In this document: piece after piece, positions 30,588 to 39,681 of the stretch | How the letters are laid out: every line of letters starts with the position of its first letter | Numbering within the stretch: position 1 is the first letter of the stretch | Virus record (IMG/VR): IMGVR_UViG_3300049043_000184 | Location: 1 to 47,638 of that record | Source of the DNA: a virus | Length of the DNA: 47,638 bases | Direction: 5' to 3' (one strand) | Made by a program: the position numbers and the translations under genes | The notes under the pieces: generated by a model | Seen by the model: only the letters and a program-made list of their open reading frames with translations | Database searches by the model: none | What the model was told of the DNA's origin: nothing

Positions 30588-32098
30588 TCACATCCAGGCT
30601 TGGTCGTAGATACGGTTTGGTCTAAACGGCCAGTAGTCGAGTGGTGCACCTGAATTAAAGGGGGTTGTAAATACTTCCATTCCACGGTCGGCCCCCCATT
30701 TTTCAATGTAGTAAGCAATGTTTTTTTGAAAAGTTACTTTGTTGCGCTCTTCAAATTCAGGGCAACTATGCAACGTACTGCTGATGACGTGATCCGCTTG
30801 AAGCGGTAGGCGGTCCCAGGTAAGGCCAGCAAGTTTCATGCGGTAGCGATGATCGTTATCTTCGCAATAAGCCGGGTAAAAATTCTCATCCATCAAGCCA
30901 ACACGCGACACCATCTCATCGCTCATGACAAAGGCTGAATAGCCGTTAAGGTCTCCACCCTCGCAAAGAATCCCAGTGAAGGAATATTGAAGGCGATTGG
31001 CTAAACGTTGAAGCTCCCCTGGGGCAACATGCCAGTCATCATTGGTGATGAACCAATAGTTGCAGTCGATGTTTTGTTTGATGATTTGGTTGATGGCACC
31101 AGCAAATCCAGCGTTTAGGCGGTTATTGATAACAACTATTTCTTCGACAAATGTGTTGGAACCGTTGCAAATATTTTCGAGTGTACGTGTAACCTCGGGA
31201 AATCGGTGCTCGGAATTATTAACAATGACGTAACGTTCAATTGGATAATCAATCGACGTGTAGTGCTTCCATAAGTTGTCGGCTCCGTTTACGACAACCG
31301 TTGCCATCAACTCAATGGCTTCGTTTGTTTCTTCCATCGCTTCGGGCTGAGTGTTGATCTGTCCAAAATGATGGTAGCCATCTTTGTCCTTAATTAATAG
31401 ATGTTCAGGCGCTAATCCTGCAAATGTGTGGACTTTTTTATTTTCTACCATCACGATGGGCGCCTCCTTTACCTTCATATCTCCGAAGAAATAAGAAGCA
31501 TTAATAATGATTGCGCTTTGGATGCGCTCTGTTAAGTAACCAAGCCAGCGTTGGGGGTAGCCTTCCAGGTGTGCGTACTCATCTTTGTGGGCTTCCCAGA
31601 TGGGCATCATGCAAGAAAAGAGTAAACCAGTAAAACGTTTAACAAAATCTTTGTGGCCGTAGTGCATCAAGATTGGATGCAGTCGATTGCCATTCCAGAA
31701 GTTTTCGAGTATGTCGGCGGGAATGGGAAGTTTGTGTTTTTTGGCGAGGGCCAGGGTTTGGTTTGGGATTTGGTGGGTGGGGGAATGGCAGCCGTACCAG
31801 TGCTCTGCTACAGAGGTGTGCAGGTAAAAACGTTCGGGAATATACAGAACATCGTCGTGTGAGTTGGAGAGGGCCGCATCGGTAAAGCAACGACGATAGT
31901 TGGCGACCCCCGGAATTCGTGGGGGCACTCGAGGGTCATCCATTCCATGCACGTCAGCTCTGACCAGTATGGATTTAAGTCGTTTTTGTAACCATTTGTT
32001 GCATCAAAACGATGGACTGTGGCAACGCTTTGGAATGTGATTGGCTTGTTGTCGTGGGCGACGGCGTACAGATGAATGTCTTTGGGGTCAACCTTCAT
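30588..32098 (-). CDS. bifunctional glycosyltransferase (DUF4422 plus GT2-like), one frameshift
   Basis: The N-terminal domain begins with HLYAVAHDNKPI, then HRFDATNGYKNDLNPYWSEL, and after a break NYRRCFTD, the DUF4422 pattern of capsule and LPS glycosyltransferases. One G is missing in a G run near 31911. The C-terminal half has VVINNRLNAGFAGAINQ, the acidic motif TNDDW, and DENFYPAYCEDNDHRYR, as in GT2 rhamnosyltransferases. About 503 aa in total. It probably transfers the deoxysugar made by the downstream operon to a surface glycan. It starts the operon: glycosyltransferase, SDR, dehydrase, rmlC, rmlB. Confidence 0.7.
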
Positions 32099-32111
32099 GG
32101 TTGAAGACCGT

Positions 32112-32273
32112 TTAAAGATCGACCCTAATGTAAGACACGTTCTGCTCCTTAAGATCCGCTTCAGTTTCGTCGGCTTCCCCGGTGTCTACGTCGATAAACG
32201 CAAGGTTTGTCGTACAGCCTGTGCGACATTCTTCATCGCAGTCCAAATAAAACCGCGTTAATTTAATGGACAT
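32112..32273 (-). CDS. hypothetical small acidic protein, 53 aa
   Basis: MSIKLTRFYLDCDEECRTG, continuing CTTNLAFIDVDTGEADETEA. Three Cys and a strongly acidic middle. The ATG overlaps the end of hli by 11 bases. Unrecognised. Confidence 0.55.
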   Translation of the reverse strand: MSIKLTRFYLDCDEECRTGCTTNLAFIDVDTGEADETEADLKEQNVSYIRVDL

Positions 32274-32511
32274 TTATTAGGTCCCAGATCGATTGGTGTG
32301 AGACCAATTCTAAGATCAGGACAACTGACAGGACAATCATCGCTAGCCGACCATTAACCCGTTCTGCATACCAGATGTGGTCGTCAAAGTTGTGATGCTT
32401 CTGCCAAAAGCTAATTTCGGTACAGTGCTCCAGGAGGAATTCCCACACGACGGAAAACACCCAGCCCAAACACGAGGCGTAGCCTTTAATCCAAAGAAAA
32501 AATTTGTTCAT
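32263..32511 (-). CDS. hli: high-light-inducible protein (Hli)
   Basis: 82 aa. The C-terminal half AERVNGRLAMIVLSVVLIL holds the chlorophyll-binding ExxNGR-AM motif and single membrane helix of Hli/Sc-CAB proteins, followed by the typical polar end HQSIWDLI. The N-terminal 45 residues are phage-specific and hydrophobic. Hli proteins protect photosystem II from excess light and are common cyanophage auxiliary genes. The ATG overlaps the stop of a small upstream frame. Confidence 0.8.
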   Translation of the reverse strand: MNKFFLWIKGYASCLGWVFSVVWEFLLEHCTEISFWQKHHNFDDHIWYAERVNGRLAMIVLSVVLILELVSHQSIWDLINVH

Positions 32512-32611
32512 CGTCGAGATGCAAACTCGTTGAAAAAGACGTAGGCGTCAATACCCACGATAGTAAGTATTGCCCGAGGAGGATGCTGATCGCAACAAAA
32601 AAATCTTTCAT
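32508..32611 (-). CDS. very small membrane peptide, about 34 aa, one frameshift
   Basis: MKDFFVAISILLGQ, then after restoring one A (near 32570) ILTIVGIDAYVFFNEFASRR ending in TGA overlapping the hli ATG. One membrane helix. Without the correction the frame runs into hli. Role unknown; translation would be coupled to hli. Confidence 0.4.
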
Positions 32612-32625
32612 TTCACTTTTGTTAA

Positions 32626-33480
32626 TTGTTGGGTAAGATATTTGTAATATACAAAACTTTGACTGTGGTTACAAAGTGGCGCGACAAGTTGACCCGATTA
32701 AATCAGGGTCCTGCACGAATTACGCTTAACGGTCGACGTCACTATGTCACTCCGCTGCCAACGGGACCGGCGCCTTCGGTTACAACAATCATCTCAGAAA
32801 CCGCATCAGAAGCGAACAAACGCAAGCTGGAGATGTGGTCCAAGAACAATCCGGGTGTTAAGGAGGCTGCCGCAGATCGTGGTACTGCCGTTCACTACGG
32901 CATGGAACAATACCTCAAAGGGAATAAAAATCCAGAAATTCCTGCGGAATACGGGGACTTTTGGGCTGGCATGCCATCGATATTGGACCAGTTCTCGGAG
33001 GTCCTTTGGGCGGAATCGCCATTACTTGACAAGTTTGATTTTACTATTGGCGCCGACGACGTTGCTCGTGTCTGGGGTTGCGATGATCATGGACGTGCCT
33101 GGGCTGGTGCTCCTGACATCATTGGCGTGGTTGGTAACAAGCTTACTCTTGCTGACTTGAAGACCAGCGTCAAACCTTATAGCCGTAAGTGGCCCAAAGA
33201 CTTGGAGAAAGGTTCGCCCGAATGGAGAGACCTCTTGGGCGGCCACCTGAAATTTAAAAAAACTTGCAAGCAACTTGCGGCTTATGACATTGCTATCACC
33301 CAGACTTTGGGTATAAAAGTTCAGCAGGCTGCAATCTTGGTCTCAACGCCAGTACGCACTCAAGTTTTTAAGATTTCTAGGAATTTTTTAAATCTTTTGC
33401 ATGAAGACTGGTACAAAATAGTAGAGGAGTATTACAAACAAATCGAGGAGATTGGTGGGTATGATGCGGACCTTGTTTGA
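32626..33480 (+). CDS. PD-(D/E)XK exonuclease, Cas4/RecB-like
   Basis: About 270-284 aa. RGTAVHYGMEQYLKG, then AGAPDIIGVVGNKLTLADLKT, with the catalytic Asp followed by DxK (DLKT), then CKQLAAYDIAITQTLGI, giving the order expected of RecB-family nucleases used for DNA recombination or host DNA breakdown in cyanophages. No ATG is available at the N-terminus: TTG at 32626 or GTG at 32665 (VVTKWRDKL) are candidates, the latter more likely. It starts the second plus-strand operon. Confidence 0.75.
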   Translation: MLGKIFVIYKTLTVVTKWRDKLTRLNQGPARITLNGRRHYVTPLPTGPAPSVTTIISETASEANKRKLEMWSKNNPGVKEAAADRGTAVHYGMEQYLKGNKNPEIPAEYGDFWAGMPSILDQFSEVLWAESPLLDKFDFTIGADDVARVWGCDDHGRAWAGAPDIIGVVGNKLTLADLKTSVKPYSRKWPKDLEKGSPEWRDLLGGHLKFKKTCKQLAAYDIAITQTLGIKVQQAAILVSTPVRTQVFKISRNFLNLLHEDWYKIVEEYYKQIEEIGGYDADLV

Positions 33481-33748
33481 CGACATCATCAAAGAGCTCG
33501 TCAAGTGGTGGAAGCGGGTTTGGTTTGAGGCCAGGCTGAAGGCTCGTCTTGACATGGTTGAATTTGACAACCGTGTTGCTGCTGAGTTGGAACTAAAAGA
33601 GAAGAATAAGCCGATCTACATTGAACACCCGATCGATCCTGAACTTCAGACCGGTGCCTCTAAAGATTTGGGTGGCGCCATGGAACTTAGGGCTCCGTGG
33701 TACAAGCCGGAGGGGGAGGAGGATAGGAAAAATAATGGTTTCGAATGA
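33461..33748 (+). CDS. hypothetical protein, 95 aa
   Basis: MMRTLFDDIIKELVKWWKRV; amphipathic N-terminal helix, basic middle, acidic C-terminus with EGEEDRKNNGFE. Overlaps the exonuclease by 20 bases. Unrecognised. Confidence 0.55.
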   Translation: MMRTLFDDIIKELVKWWKRVWFEARLKARLDMVEFDNRVAAELELKEKNKPIYIEHPIDPELQTGASKDLGGAMELRAPWYKPEGEEDRKNNGFE

Positions 33749-33836
33749 GTCCAATGAGACTAATTTATCTTAAGGAACGGATAATTACCCCTGAATTTCC
33801 GGCCGTAGGATAAAGAGACGCTCAATTCCAGGACCT

Positions 33837-34016
33837 ATGGACATCCATGTTTCCGTAGGTGAGTGGATAAATAGCCTCATGGTTCGCATGGCCAGTGCGG
33901 ATGATGGGGACTGTTTTTATCTGCCCACCATGATGCATCTCCATGCTTATTCATTGGTGAAAGAGCAGAGTTTTGCTGATAAAAACTTTAAAGTAGAGGT
34001 CCAGGAATCCGCATGA
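33837..34016 (+). CDS. hypothetical small protein, 59 aa
   Basis: MDIHVSVGEWINSLMVRMAS with a Met/His-rich middle (LPTMMHLHAYSLV). The stop overlaps the ATG of the primase-helicase gene (ATGA), implying coupled translation. Unrecognised. Confidence 0.6.
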   Translation: MDIHVSVGEWINSLMVRMASADDGDCFYLPTMMHLHAYSLVKEQSFADKNFKVEVQESA

Positions 34017-36691
34017 AAGACGTGAATCAACAATTGAAGCCTGGTGAAATTCGCCTTGATTACATCCCGTTTGATTGGCCGCTAACTCCGCTGGGAGCAA
34101 AGAAAGATCCTTATGTTGCTGGGTGGCAGAACCGTCCTTTCAGCGTTAGGGAAGTAGAAGAAGAGATTGTTGCGGGTAAGTGCAAGGCCATTGGCTTGCT
34201 TGGTGGTCCTGTCTTTAACCATCCTTATGGTTTGGTGTGGGTTGATGTTGACGGTCCAAGCGTCTACAAGCTGTTAGAAGAGTTGTCGGAGCTGCCGCTG
34301 AAAGATGCGTTGCCTGATACTTTAACAATTCTTAGTGGAAAGAAGGGCGCGAGCGAAAGCTGTACCGCCTTGATCGAGAAAAACACAAGCACTTTGTAAG
34401 GAATAAATACACTTGGCACGGAGAAGAGAATAAAGAAAAACTTGAGATTTTGTGGAGGCGTCACCAAGGTGTGTTAATGGGTCTGCACCCAGAGACGGAC
34501 GGTTACTTCACTGCAGAAGATCAGGGGTTTGAGTGGGGCAATAAATTACCTGAATTTCCGGACTGGCTTCTGGCTGCCATCATCAACAAAAACGTCAAGC
34601 ACGGTGTCCCGGCAAAAGAAACAACACGAATTGTTGGTCCAACGTTCGCAATTAATAGTGTTGTTGATTTGGACCGTGACATCAAGCTAGCTACAGAAGC
34701 AACGTGGGGCATGCCTCCAGAGGTGGCGGATGATTACGACATTTGGATCACAACTGGCCAGGTGTTGCATTCTTTGGATGAATCGTTGCTTGACGTCTGG
34801 GATGAATGGTCTAAGCAGTCCGAAAAATATCAAGAAGGTGAGTGTCACAGAAGATGGTTGTCCTTTACGAAGGGTGGTGGTCGCGGCATTGGTTCTTTAA
34901 TTCACATTGCTAAAGAAAATGGCTGGGTTCCGTCTCGGGATTACATCGCTGAAGGCGTTGATGATGAACAGCTTGATCTTGCTGAGAAATTATTAGAAGA
35001 GCTTGATAAGAACGAACTGGACTTAATTCAAGGACCCGATGATCAACTTCCCATGATTATTAATGAACCAGTGACTAAGCCTGTTGCCCATGCTGTAAAA
35101 ATTCTGCGGGGAAGCGGGGCAAACAAAAACGAGAAGGGGTGAAGAACCATCACCGCGAAATGAACCCGCAGATGTTGTTGCAGAAAGGGTCCTGGCACTG
35201 TACGGGGAAAACTTAAAGTACAGCGACAATCAAGGATCTTTTTATATTTATGAGTATCGCTGCGCGGGTCTTTGGTCTCACTTGTCTGAAGTTGAGATGA
35301 AGAGTTCAATTAAGGACAAGCTTGAACAGGTGAAAGAAACAACGCTGCCCAAGGGGTACAGCATGCACATGATCAACGACGTCCTGGAGCAACTCAAAAT
35401 TTCAACACTGCACGAAGAGTGGTATGAAGGTAATGATTTTCTACTGTTTACCAACGGCATTCTGGATGTGAGCAGGAGGGAGTTGCTTGCGTTTGAACGG
35501 GATATGTTCATGACACAACAACTTCCATACGACTACGATCCCAGCGCAACTTGTGAACCAATTGTTAAGTGGTTGAAGAGTGCACAAGATAATAACTGGG
35601 GAAGGGTCCAGGTTCTGAGGGCTTGGTTGCGGGCAGTACTCTTGAGCCACTCTGAAATACAAAAGTTTGTTGAGATTGTTGGCCCAGGAAAGTCCGGTAA
35701 ATCAACTTATGCCAACCTGGCCCATGCTCTGGTTGGTGATGAGAACGCCATGATCTCATCTTTGGAGCACCTTGAAAAAAACAGATTTGAAACTGCAAAC
35801 CTCTACAAGAAAAAACTGCTGCTGTTCAATGACGTTGAACGGTACGGCGGATCAGTTTCTGTGTTGAAGGCGGTGACTGGTCGTGACCTCATCCGTAAAG
35901 AGCGCAAGTTTCAAGCTGGTTCCCAGAAGCCATTTAAATTTAATGGCTTGGTAATCATCACTGCCAATGAACCCATTCAAACTACTGATCCAACTTCTGG
36001 TCTTGCTCGTCGTCGTCTCACCATTCCTTTTGACCGTCCTTTTACTGGTAACTGTGCAGAGCAGCGAATTCTCATCGACATGGACGACAATGGACGTCCG
36101 TTCGGCGATTTTGCAAGTCTTCTGCCTGGCCTGGTGAACTGGGTGCTCGACATGAGTGAAGCGGAGATGCGTGAATATTTAATGGAGACAACGAAGAAAG
36201 TTGCGTTCTTTGCCAAGCATCACAGTGAGCAGATCCTTAAGTCCAACCAGATCATGGACTGGATGGAACACTGTGTTGTTTTCGATCCGGGAGTGTCTGC
36301 TGCCATTGGCCTGGCAAAACAAGCGCCGTCTGGTTCTACAAACGTTTACGTTTCTTGGAATGAATGGCTCTATGCCAGTTACTGTGAGTTTGCCAGGGCA
36401 TCCAACAGCAACATTCTTGGTCGTAGTCGATTTGAAACTTTGTTGATGGACGTTTGTGTACATCAGTTGCAATTAAATGTTTATAAATTTAAAGAGCAGC
36501 GTCGTGGCTTAAGGATTGTTAATATTGCATGTAGGGCTTCTGATCAGAAATACGCCAAGTATCCATCAATTGTTCAAGTTGGCTTGAATAAAGATGAATG
36601 GCGTATTCACTACGGCAACGTTCTGGACAAGAAGACAACTGAAGTAACTGAACCCGATGGAGAAACTAAGTGGGAAACGGACGCCATTTAA
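34013..36691 (+). CDS. primase-polymerase / SF3 helicase fusion, two frameshifts
   Basis: Read as one protein of about 892 aa. The N-terminal AEP-type primase-polymerase has IGLLGGPVFNHPYGLVWVDV followed by the acidic DVDG motif. One G missing near 34345 interrupts SGKKGRERKLYRL, and one extra G near 35128 interrupts NEKGEEPSPRNEP; frames resume cleanly each time. The C-terminal superfamily 3 helicase has Walker A GPGKSGKST, Walker B LLLFNDVE, motif C VIITANEP and arginine finger ARRRL, with a D5-type N-terminal region (LLFTNGILDV). This fits P4-family primase-helicases. It unwinds DNA and primes replication. Confidence 0.85.
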
Positions 36692-37029
36692 TCCTGGATT
36701 TGTATGAATGCGATCCAGGCGTTCTTGATGACTATGATCTGTTATCGCAAAGCCTGGAAACAGCCTTGTTAATGGCTAACGCAAACATCATCAGGATTTT
36801 TGGTGAGAAATTTAAGCCGCAAGGCGTGACTTTGCTGGCTCTTCTTTCTGAATCCCATGCATCAATACATACGTGGCCCGAGATGGGTTATGCGGCTGTC
36901 GATTTGTATACTTGTGGCGACAAAACAAAAACACATAAGGCCGCTCAGTTTTTAAAACACAAACTTAAAGCTAAAGTTTCAGAAGAAAAAGAGCTTGTAC
37001 GGTCAACCACCCCGCTAGATTGTGTATAG
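36670..37029 (+). CDS. speD: S-adenosylmethionine decarboxylase
   Basis: 119 aa, starting at GTG (MGNGRHLILDLYEC) overlapping the helicase end by 22 bases. LLSESHASIHTWPEMGYAAV contains the Glu-Ser autocleavage site that forms the pyruvoyl cofactor, with the conserved His and Glu, and YTCGD follows. It makes decarboxylated SAM for spermidine synthesis. speD is a known cyanophage auxiliary gene, thought to support polyamine supply during infection. Confidence 0.9.
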   Translation: MGNGRHLILDLYECDPGVLDDYDLLSQSLETALLMANANIIRIFGEKFKPQGVTLLALLSESHASIHTWPEMGYAAVDLYTCGDKTKTHKAAQFLKHKLKAKVSEEKELVRSTTPLDCV

Positions 37030-37054
37030 TAAATCGGAAACAATCCGATTTTAT

Positions 37055-38326
37055 ATGGATAAGAAACCAAAAGTTCTTTGGGTTGGTGACGTTGTTGCCA
37101 TGACGGGTTTTGCCCGTGTTACAGAAAACGTGATTACCCGGCTTGATGACAACTTTGAAATTGTGGTACTAGGAAATAACTGGTGGGGAGACCCAAGCCC
37201 ATGGCAGGGGCGCTTCCGAATGTATCCGTCTTCAAACAGGTATCAAACGGCGCCCTTTGGTGAACAGCGCATCAGAGAAGTTGTTGAGCGAGAACAGCCC
37301 GATATTGTTTTCACCATTAATGACATGTGGATCATTAATGAACAGTATCGACAAATTGAAGACTTTCATAAAGAGGGCAAGTTTAAATTTGTGGGGTATG
37401 CCCCCATGGATTCGTATAACTGGATGGGTTGCCTCTCGGAAACTGCCAATGCTTGGGATGCCATTATTTCTTACACGGAATTTGGTGCGTACGAGTTTGT
37501 AAAGGGCGGTATTAATAAGCCAATTGCTGTGATTCCTCATGGCGTAACACCGGGACAGTTCTATCCCATGGATAAGAAGGAGGCGCGTAAACGGCTGGGG
37601 CTGAAGGATGACATCTTTATCGTGTTTAACGGGAATAGGAATCAGTTCCGTAAACGGCAAGACATTACAATTTCGGCTTTTGCAAAGTTTGCTAAAGATA
37701 AGCCGGAAGCTCAGCTCTACATGCACATGGGTCTGAAGGACCAGGGCTGGGACATCATGTCGGTGTTTGGCAGGGAGATGCAAAAGAACGGTCTTGATCC
37801 AAACGGGCGGATCATCATGACCGCTAATACGCCAAATCCTCCAAACGTAGAGGTGGACCTTCTTAATGCGATCTACAACAGTGCTGACATCGGCGTCAAC
37901 ACTTGCAAAGGTGAGGGCTGGGGGCTTGTCAACTTTGAGCACGCAGCTTGTCGCGTAGCCCAGGTGGTGCCGGATCACACGTCCTGCAAGGAGATTTTTG
38001 ACGGTTACGGCAAGCTGATCCGCTGCGACCACGTTGATGTCGACGTGAACTACGCACGAGAAATGCCGTGTCCCTCCGACGAGCATCTGGCCGAGATTCT
38101 TACGGAACTGTACGAAAACAGGGATGAGCTGGCTTCCGTGGCCCAGGCGTGTTACGAGCGTGCAACCGATGAGCAATTCTCATGGGACACAGTTGCATCT
38201 CAATTTGGCGGCATCTTTGAAGATGTTTTGAAGGGGGTAGACCACAGCGTTGAAGAACCCGTGGTGATTGACAGTGTGAAAAAGCGGCGAACAAAGAAGA
38301 AAAAGAAGGAGTTGGTATCTGCATGA
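37055..38326 (+). CDS. glycosyltransferase family 4
   Basis: 423 aa. N-terminal Rossmann strand KVLWVGDVVAMTGFARV, middle YAPMDSYNWMGCLSE, NKPIAVIPHGVTPGQFYP, FIVFNGNRNQFRKRQDI, and the GT-B C-terminal domain with VNTCKGEGWGLVNFEHAA, where the Glu residues bind the sugar nucleotide. The C-terminal tail is Lys/Arg-rich (KRRTKKKKKE). The start is taken at MDKKPKVLW, not the upstream GTG. It may modify the host surface or phage DNA/virion; its acceptor is unknown. A strong terminator follows. Confidence 0.8.
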   Translation: MDKKPKVLWVGDVVAMTGFARVTENVITRLDDNFEIVVLGNNWWGDPSPWQGRFRMYPSSNRYQTAPFGEQRIREVVEREQPDIVFTINDMWIINEQYRQIEDFHKEGKFKFVGYAPMDSYNWMGCLSETANAWDAIISYTEFGAYEFVKGGINKPIAVIPHGVTPGQFYPMDKKEARKRLGLKDDIFIVFNGNRNQFRKRQDITISAFAKFAKDKPEAQLYMHMGLKDQGWDIMSVFGREMQKNGLDPNGRIIMTANTPNPPNVEVDLLNAIYNSADIGVNTCKGEGWGLVNFEHAACRVAQVVPDHTSCKEIFDGYGKLIRCDHVDVDVNYAREMPCPSDEHLAEILTELYENRDELASVAQACYERATDEQFSWDTVASQFGGIFEDVLKGVDHSVEEPVVIDSVKKRRTKKKKKELVSA

Positions 38327-38359
38327 ACGCATGAAGGCATGAAGGCAGCCCCGTAACCC

Positions 38360-38391
38360 CCCGTCGTTTCCATTGGAGCGGCGGGTTTTTT
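38360..38391 (+). terminator. Rho-independent terminator
   Basis: 8-bp stem CCCGTCGT/GCGGCGGG (two wobble pairs), 10-base loop, six T. It ends the operon 32.6-38.3 kb. Confidence 0.8.
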
Positions 38392-38500
38392 GTACCAAGA
38401 TTGTCTCAGGTTGTGTCTCAAGTAAGTAGGGGGAGCCGGAAATTTGGGCGTTTGTGCAGAAAACACACAATAGAACCAATTTCGTTTATTAGTGGAGCGC

Positions 38501-38597
38501 GGTACATTTTGACGGTTTTGTCGTAACCTATTATCTGTCTCATGAGACTCATTGTAAAAAAGAACAATAGATTACGACAAAACGCCGGAAATGTACC
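38501..38597. repeat. 32-bp inverted repeat with central palindrome
   Basis: Left arm 38501-38532 and right arm 38566-38597 pair in two blocks: GGTACATTT with AAATGTACC, and TTTTGTCGTAA with TTACGACAAAA plus CTATT/AATAG, around a 6-base mismatch zone. The 33-base spacer contains a perfect 12-bp palindrome GTCTCATGAGAC (38537-38548). It lies in a gene-free gap just after a terminator. Candidate roles are a replication origin, a recombination site or a site for a dimeric protein. Confidence 0.65.
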
Positions 38598-38612
38598 GAG
38601 CTTTATAATTAA

Positions 38613-38966
38613 GTGAAATTAATCCTATTGTGTGTTTTGCCTCACAACTACAAACCGCTCCCGCCTCTGTGGTACCTCCAGGAAAAGCTTGAGCTGACAG
38701 ACGAGCACCCAAGTGGGCTGCGCTGGACCCACAAGAATCGTTTTGTGACAAGGCAAGACAAGCAAAGCGGCTTCTATTTGGTTTCCATCGACAACGATGT
38801 CTACCTGGCCCATCGCATCGTCTACTGCCTACGCACGGGTCAGTGCCCCGACAAGCACAGCGTCAAGCATGGCTACACAAACCGAGAGCTGGACAACCGC
38901 TTAGACCTTGAGGTGTGCTACCGGCCAGTTCGTAAACAACGCAAGCCTTCCTGGAGCTGGGACTGA
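38613..38966 (+). CDS. HNH-like / homing endonuclease-type protein, 117 aa
   Basis: GFYLVSIDNDVYLAHRIVYC, then HSVKHGYTNRELDNRLDLEV, resembles the N-terminal fold of HNH_3 homing endonucleases (AHRLVY, VDHxNGNxxDNR), but the catalytic DH is replaced by KH, so it may be inactive. The start is GTG. It shares one base with the next gene. Confidence 0.6.
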   Translation: MKLILLCVLPHNYKPLPPLWYLQEKLELTDEHPSGLRWTHKNRFVTRQDKQSGFYLVSIDNDVYLAHRIVYCLRTGQCPDKHSVKHGYTNRELDNRLDLEVCYRPVRKQRKPSWSWD

Positions 38967-39637
38967 TGGCAAACCTGTCGTTTGAAAACGCCAAATCAAA
39001 TTTCCGTTATGTGCGGGACATCGACTCCCTGGACGATTCTCAACTTAAGTCTCATGGTTATTACAAAGGTTACCCATGCCCTCACCACCACATCATTCGT
39101 GATCTAAACCAGCATTGGTGCTATCACTGCGCCATAAAAATCAAATCAAATATTTGTGGATTCAACATCAACCTGATACATCGTTACTACCATTACAAAT
39201 ACGAACGGCTTTGGAAGAAGGTAGAAATCCTCGATCCAAAAGAGTGTTGGGATTTGAATCTTCCTGGTAGCCGCAGCCCCAAAAGAATCAACTTCCCTTC
39301 TTACCGTGCGTTTTATACGGGCAGGGCGTCGGAAAATGTAACGCCTCACAAACTGATTTACCAGTGTGCGTGGGGGAACGTGGGGGCCATGACTGTGACA
39401 CGGATCTGCGGAAATCCTTGGTGCGGCAACCCGCTTCATATGGTTTCCAACTGGAACATTGGCATGCCTCCCAGTAAAATCACCCCACTCGTTTTAGAGT
39501 TCAAGCCAGAATTCCTGATGTTAATGAATAAGGCCTTGCGCCTTGGGAAAGAACAAGAAGTTATTGAGCGCTATTACAGGCAAACTGTTAGACATCCATT
39601 CTTTGCTCCGGAGCCGCCAGATTACGACGAGGGCTAA
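38966..39637 (+). CDS. putative HNH-type protein, 223 aa
   Basis: The N-terminal zinc motif CPHHH and CYHCA, the middle RIWKKVEILDP-like segment, and RICGNPWCGNPLHMVSNWN near residue 150 resemble the zinc core of phage HNH proteins (CGNPxCxNPxHL). The C-terminus is helical. The nuclease role is inferred from this motif only. Confidence 0.55.
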   Translation: MANLSFENAKSNFRYVRDIDSLDDSQLKSHGYYKGYPCPHHHIIRDLNQHWCYHCAIKIKSNICGFNINLIHRYYHYKYERLWKKVEILDPKECWDLNLPGSRSPKRINFPSYRAFYTGRASENVTPHKLIYQCAWGNVGAMTVTRICGNPWCGNPLHMVSNWNIGMPPSKITPLVLEFKPEFLMLMNKALRLGKEQEVIERYYRQTVRHPFFAPEPPDYDEG

Positions 39638-39681
39638 ATACTGGCCGCTTACAATAAATAAAAGAAGTTAATACTGCTGTA

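Noticed and set aside
34340-35140. Programmed ribosomal frameshifting in the primase-helicase gene
   Set aside because: The breaks are in plain G runs without slippery heptamers or downstream pseudoknots, need opposite directions, and match the homopolymer pattern seen in twenty other genes.
37232-38176. Long minus-strand open frame opposite the GT4 glycosyltransferase
   Set aside because: Shadow frame: the plus strand carries recognisable GT4 motifs, and the antisense product has no domain and poor composition.
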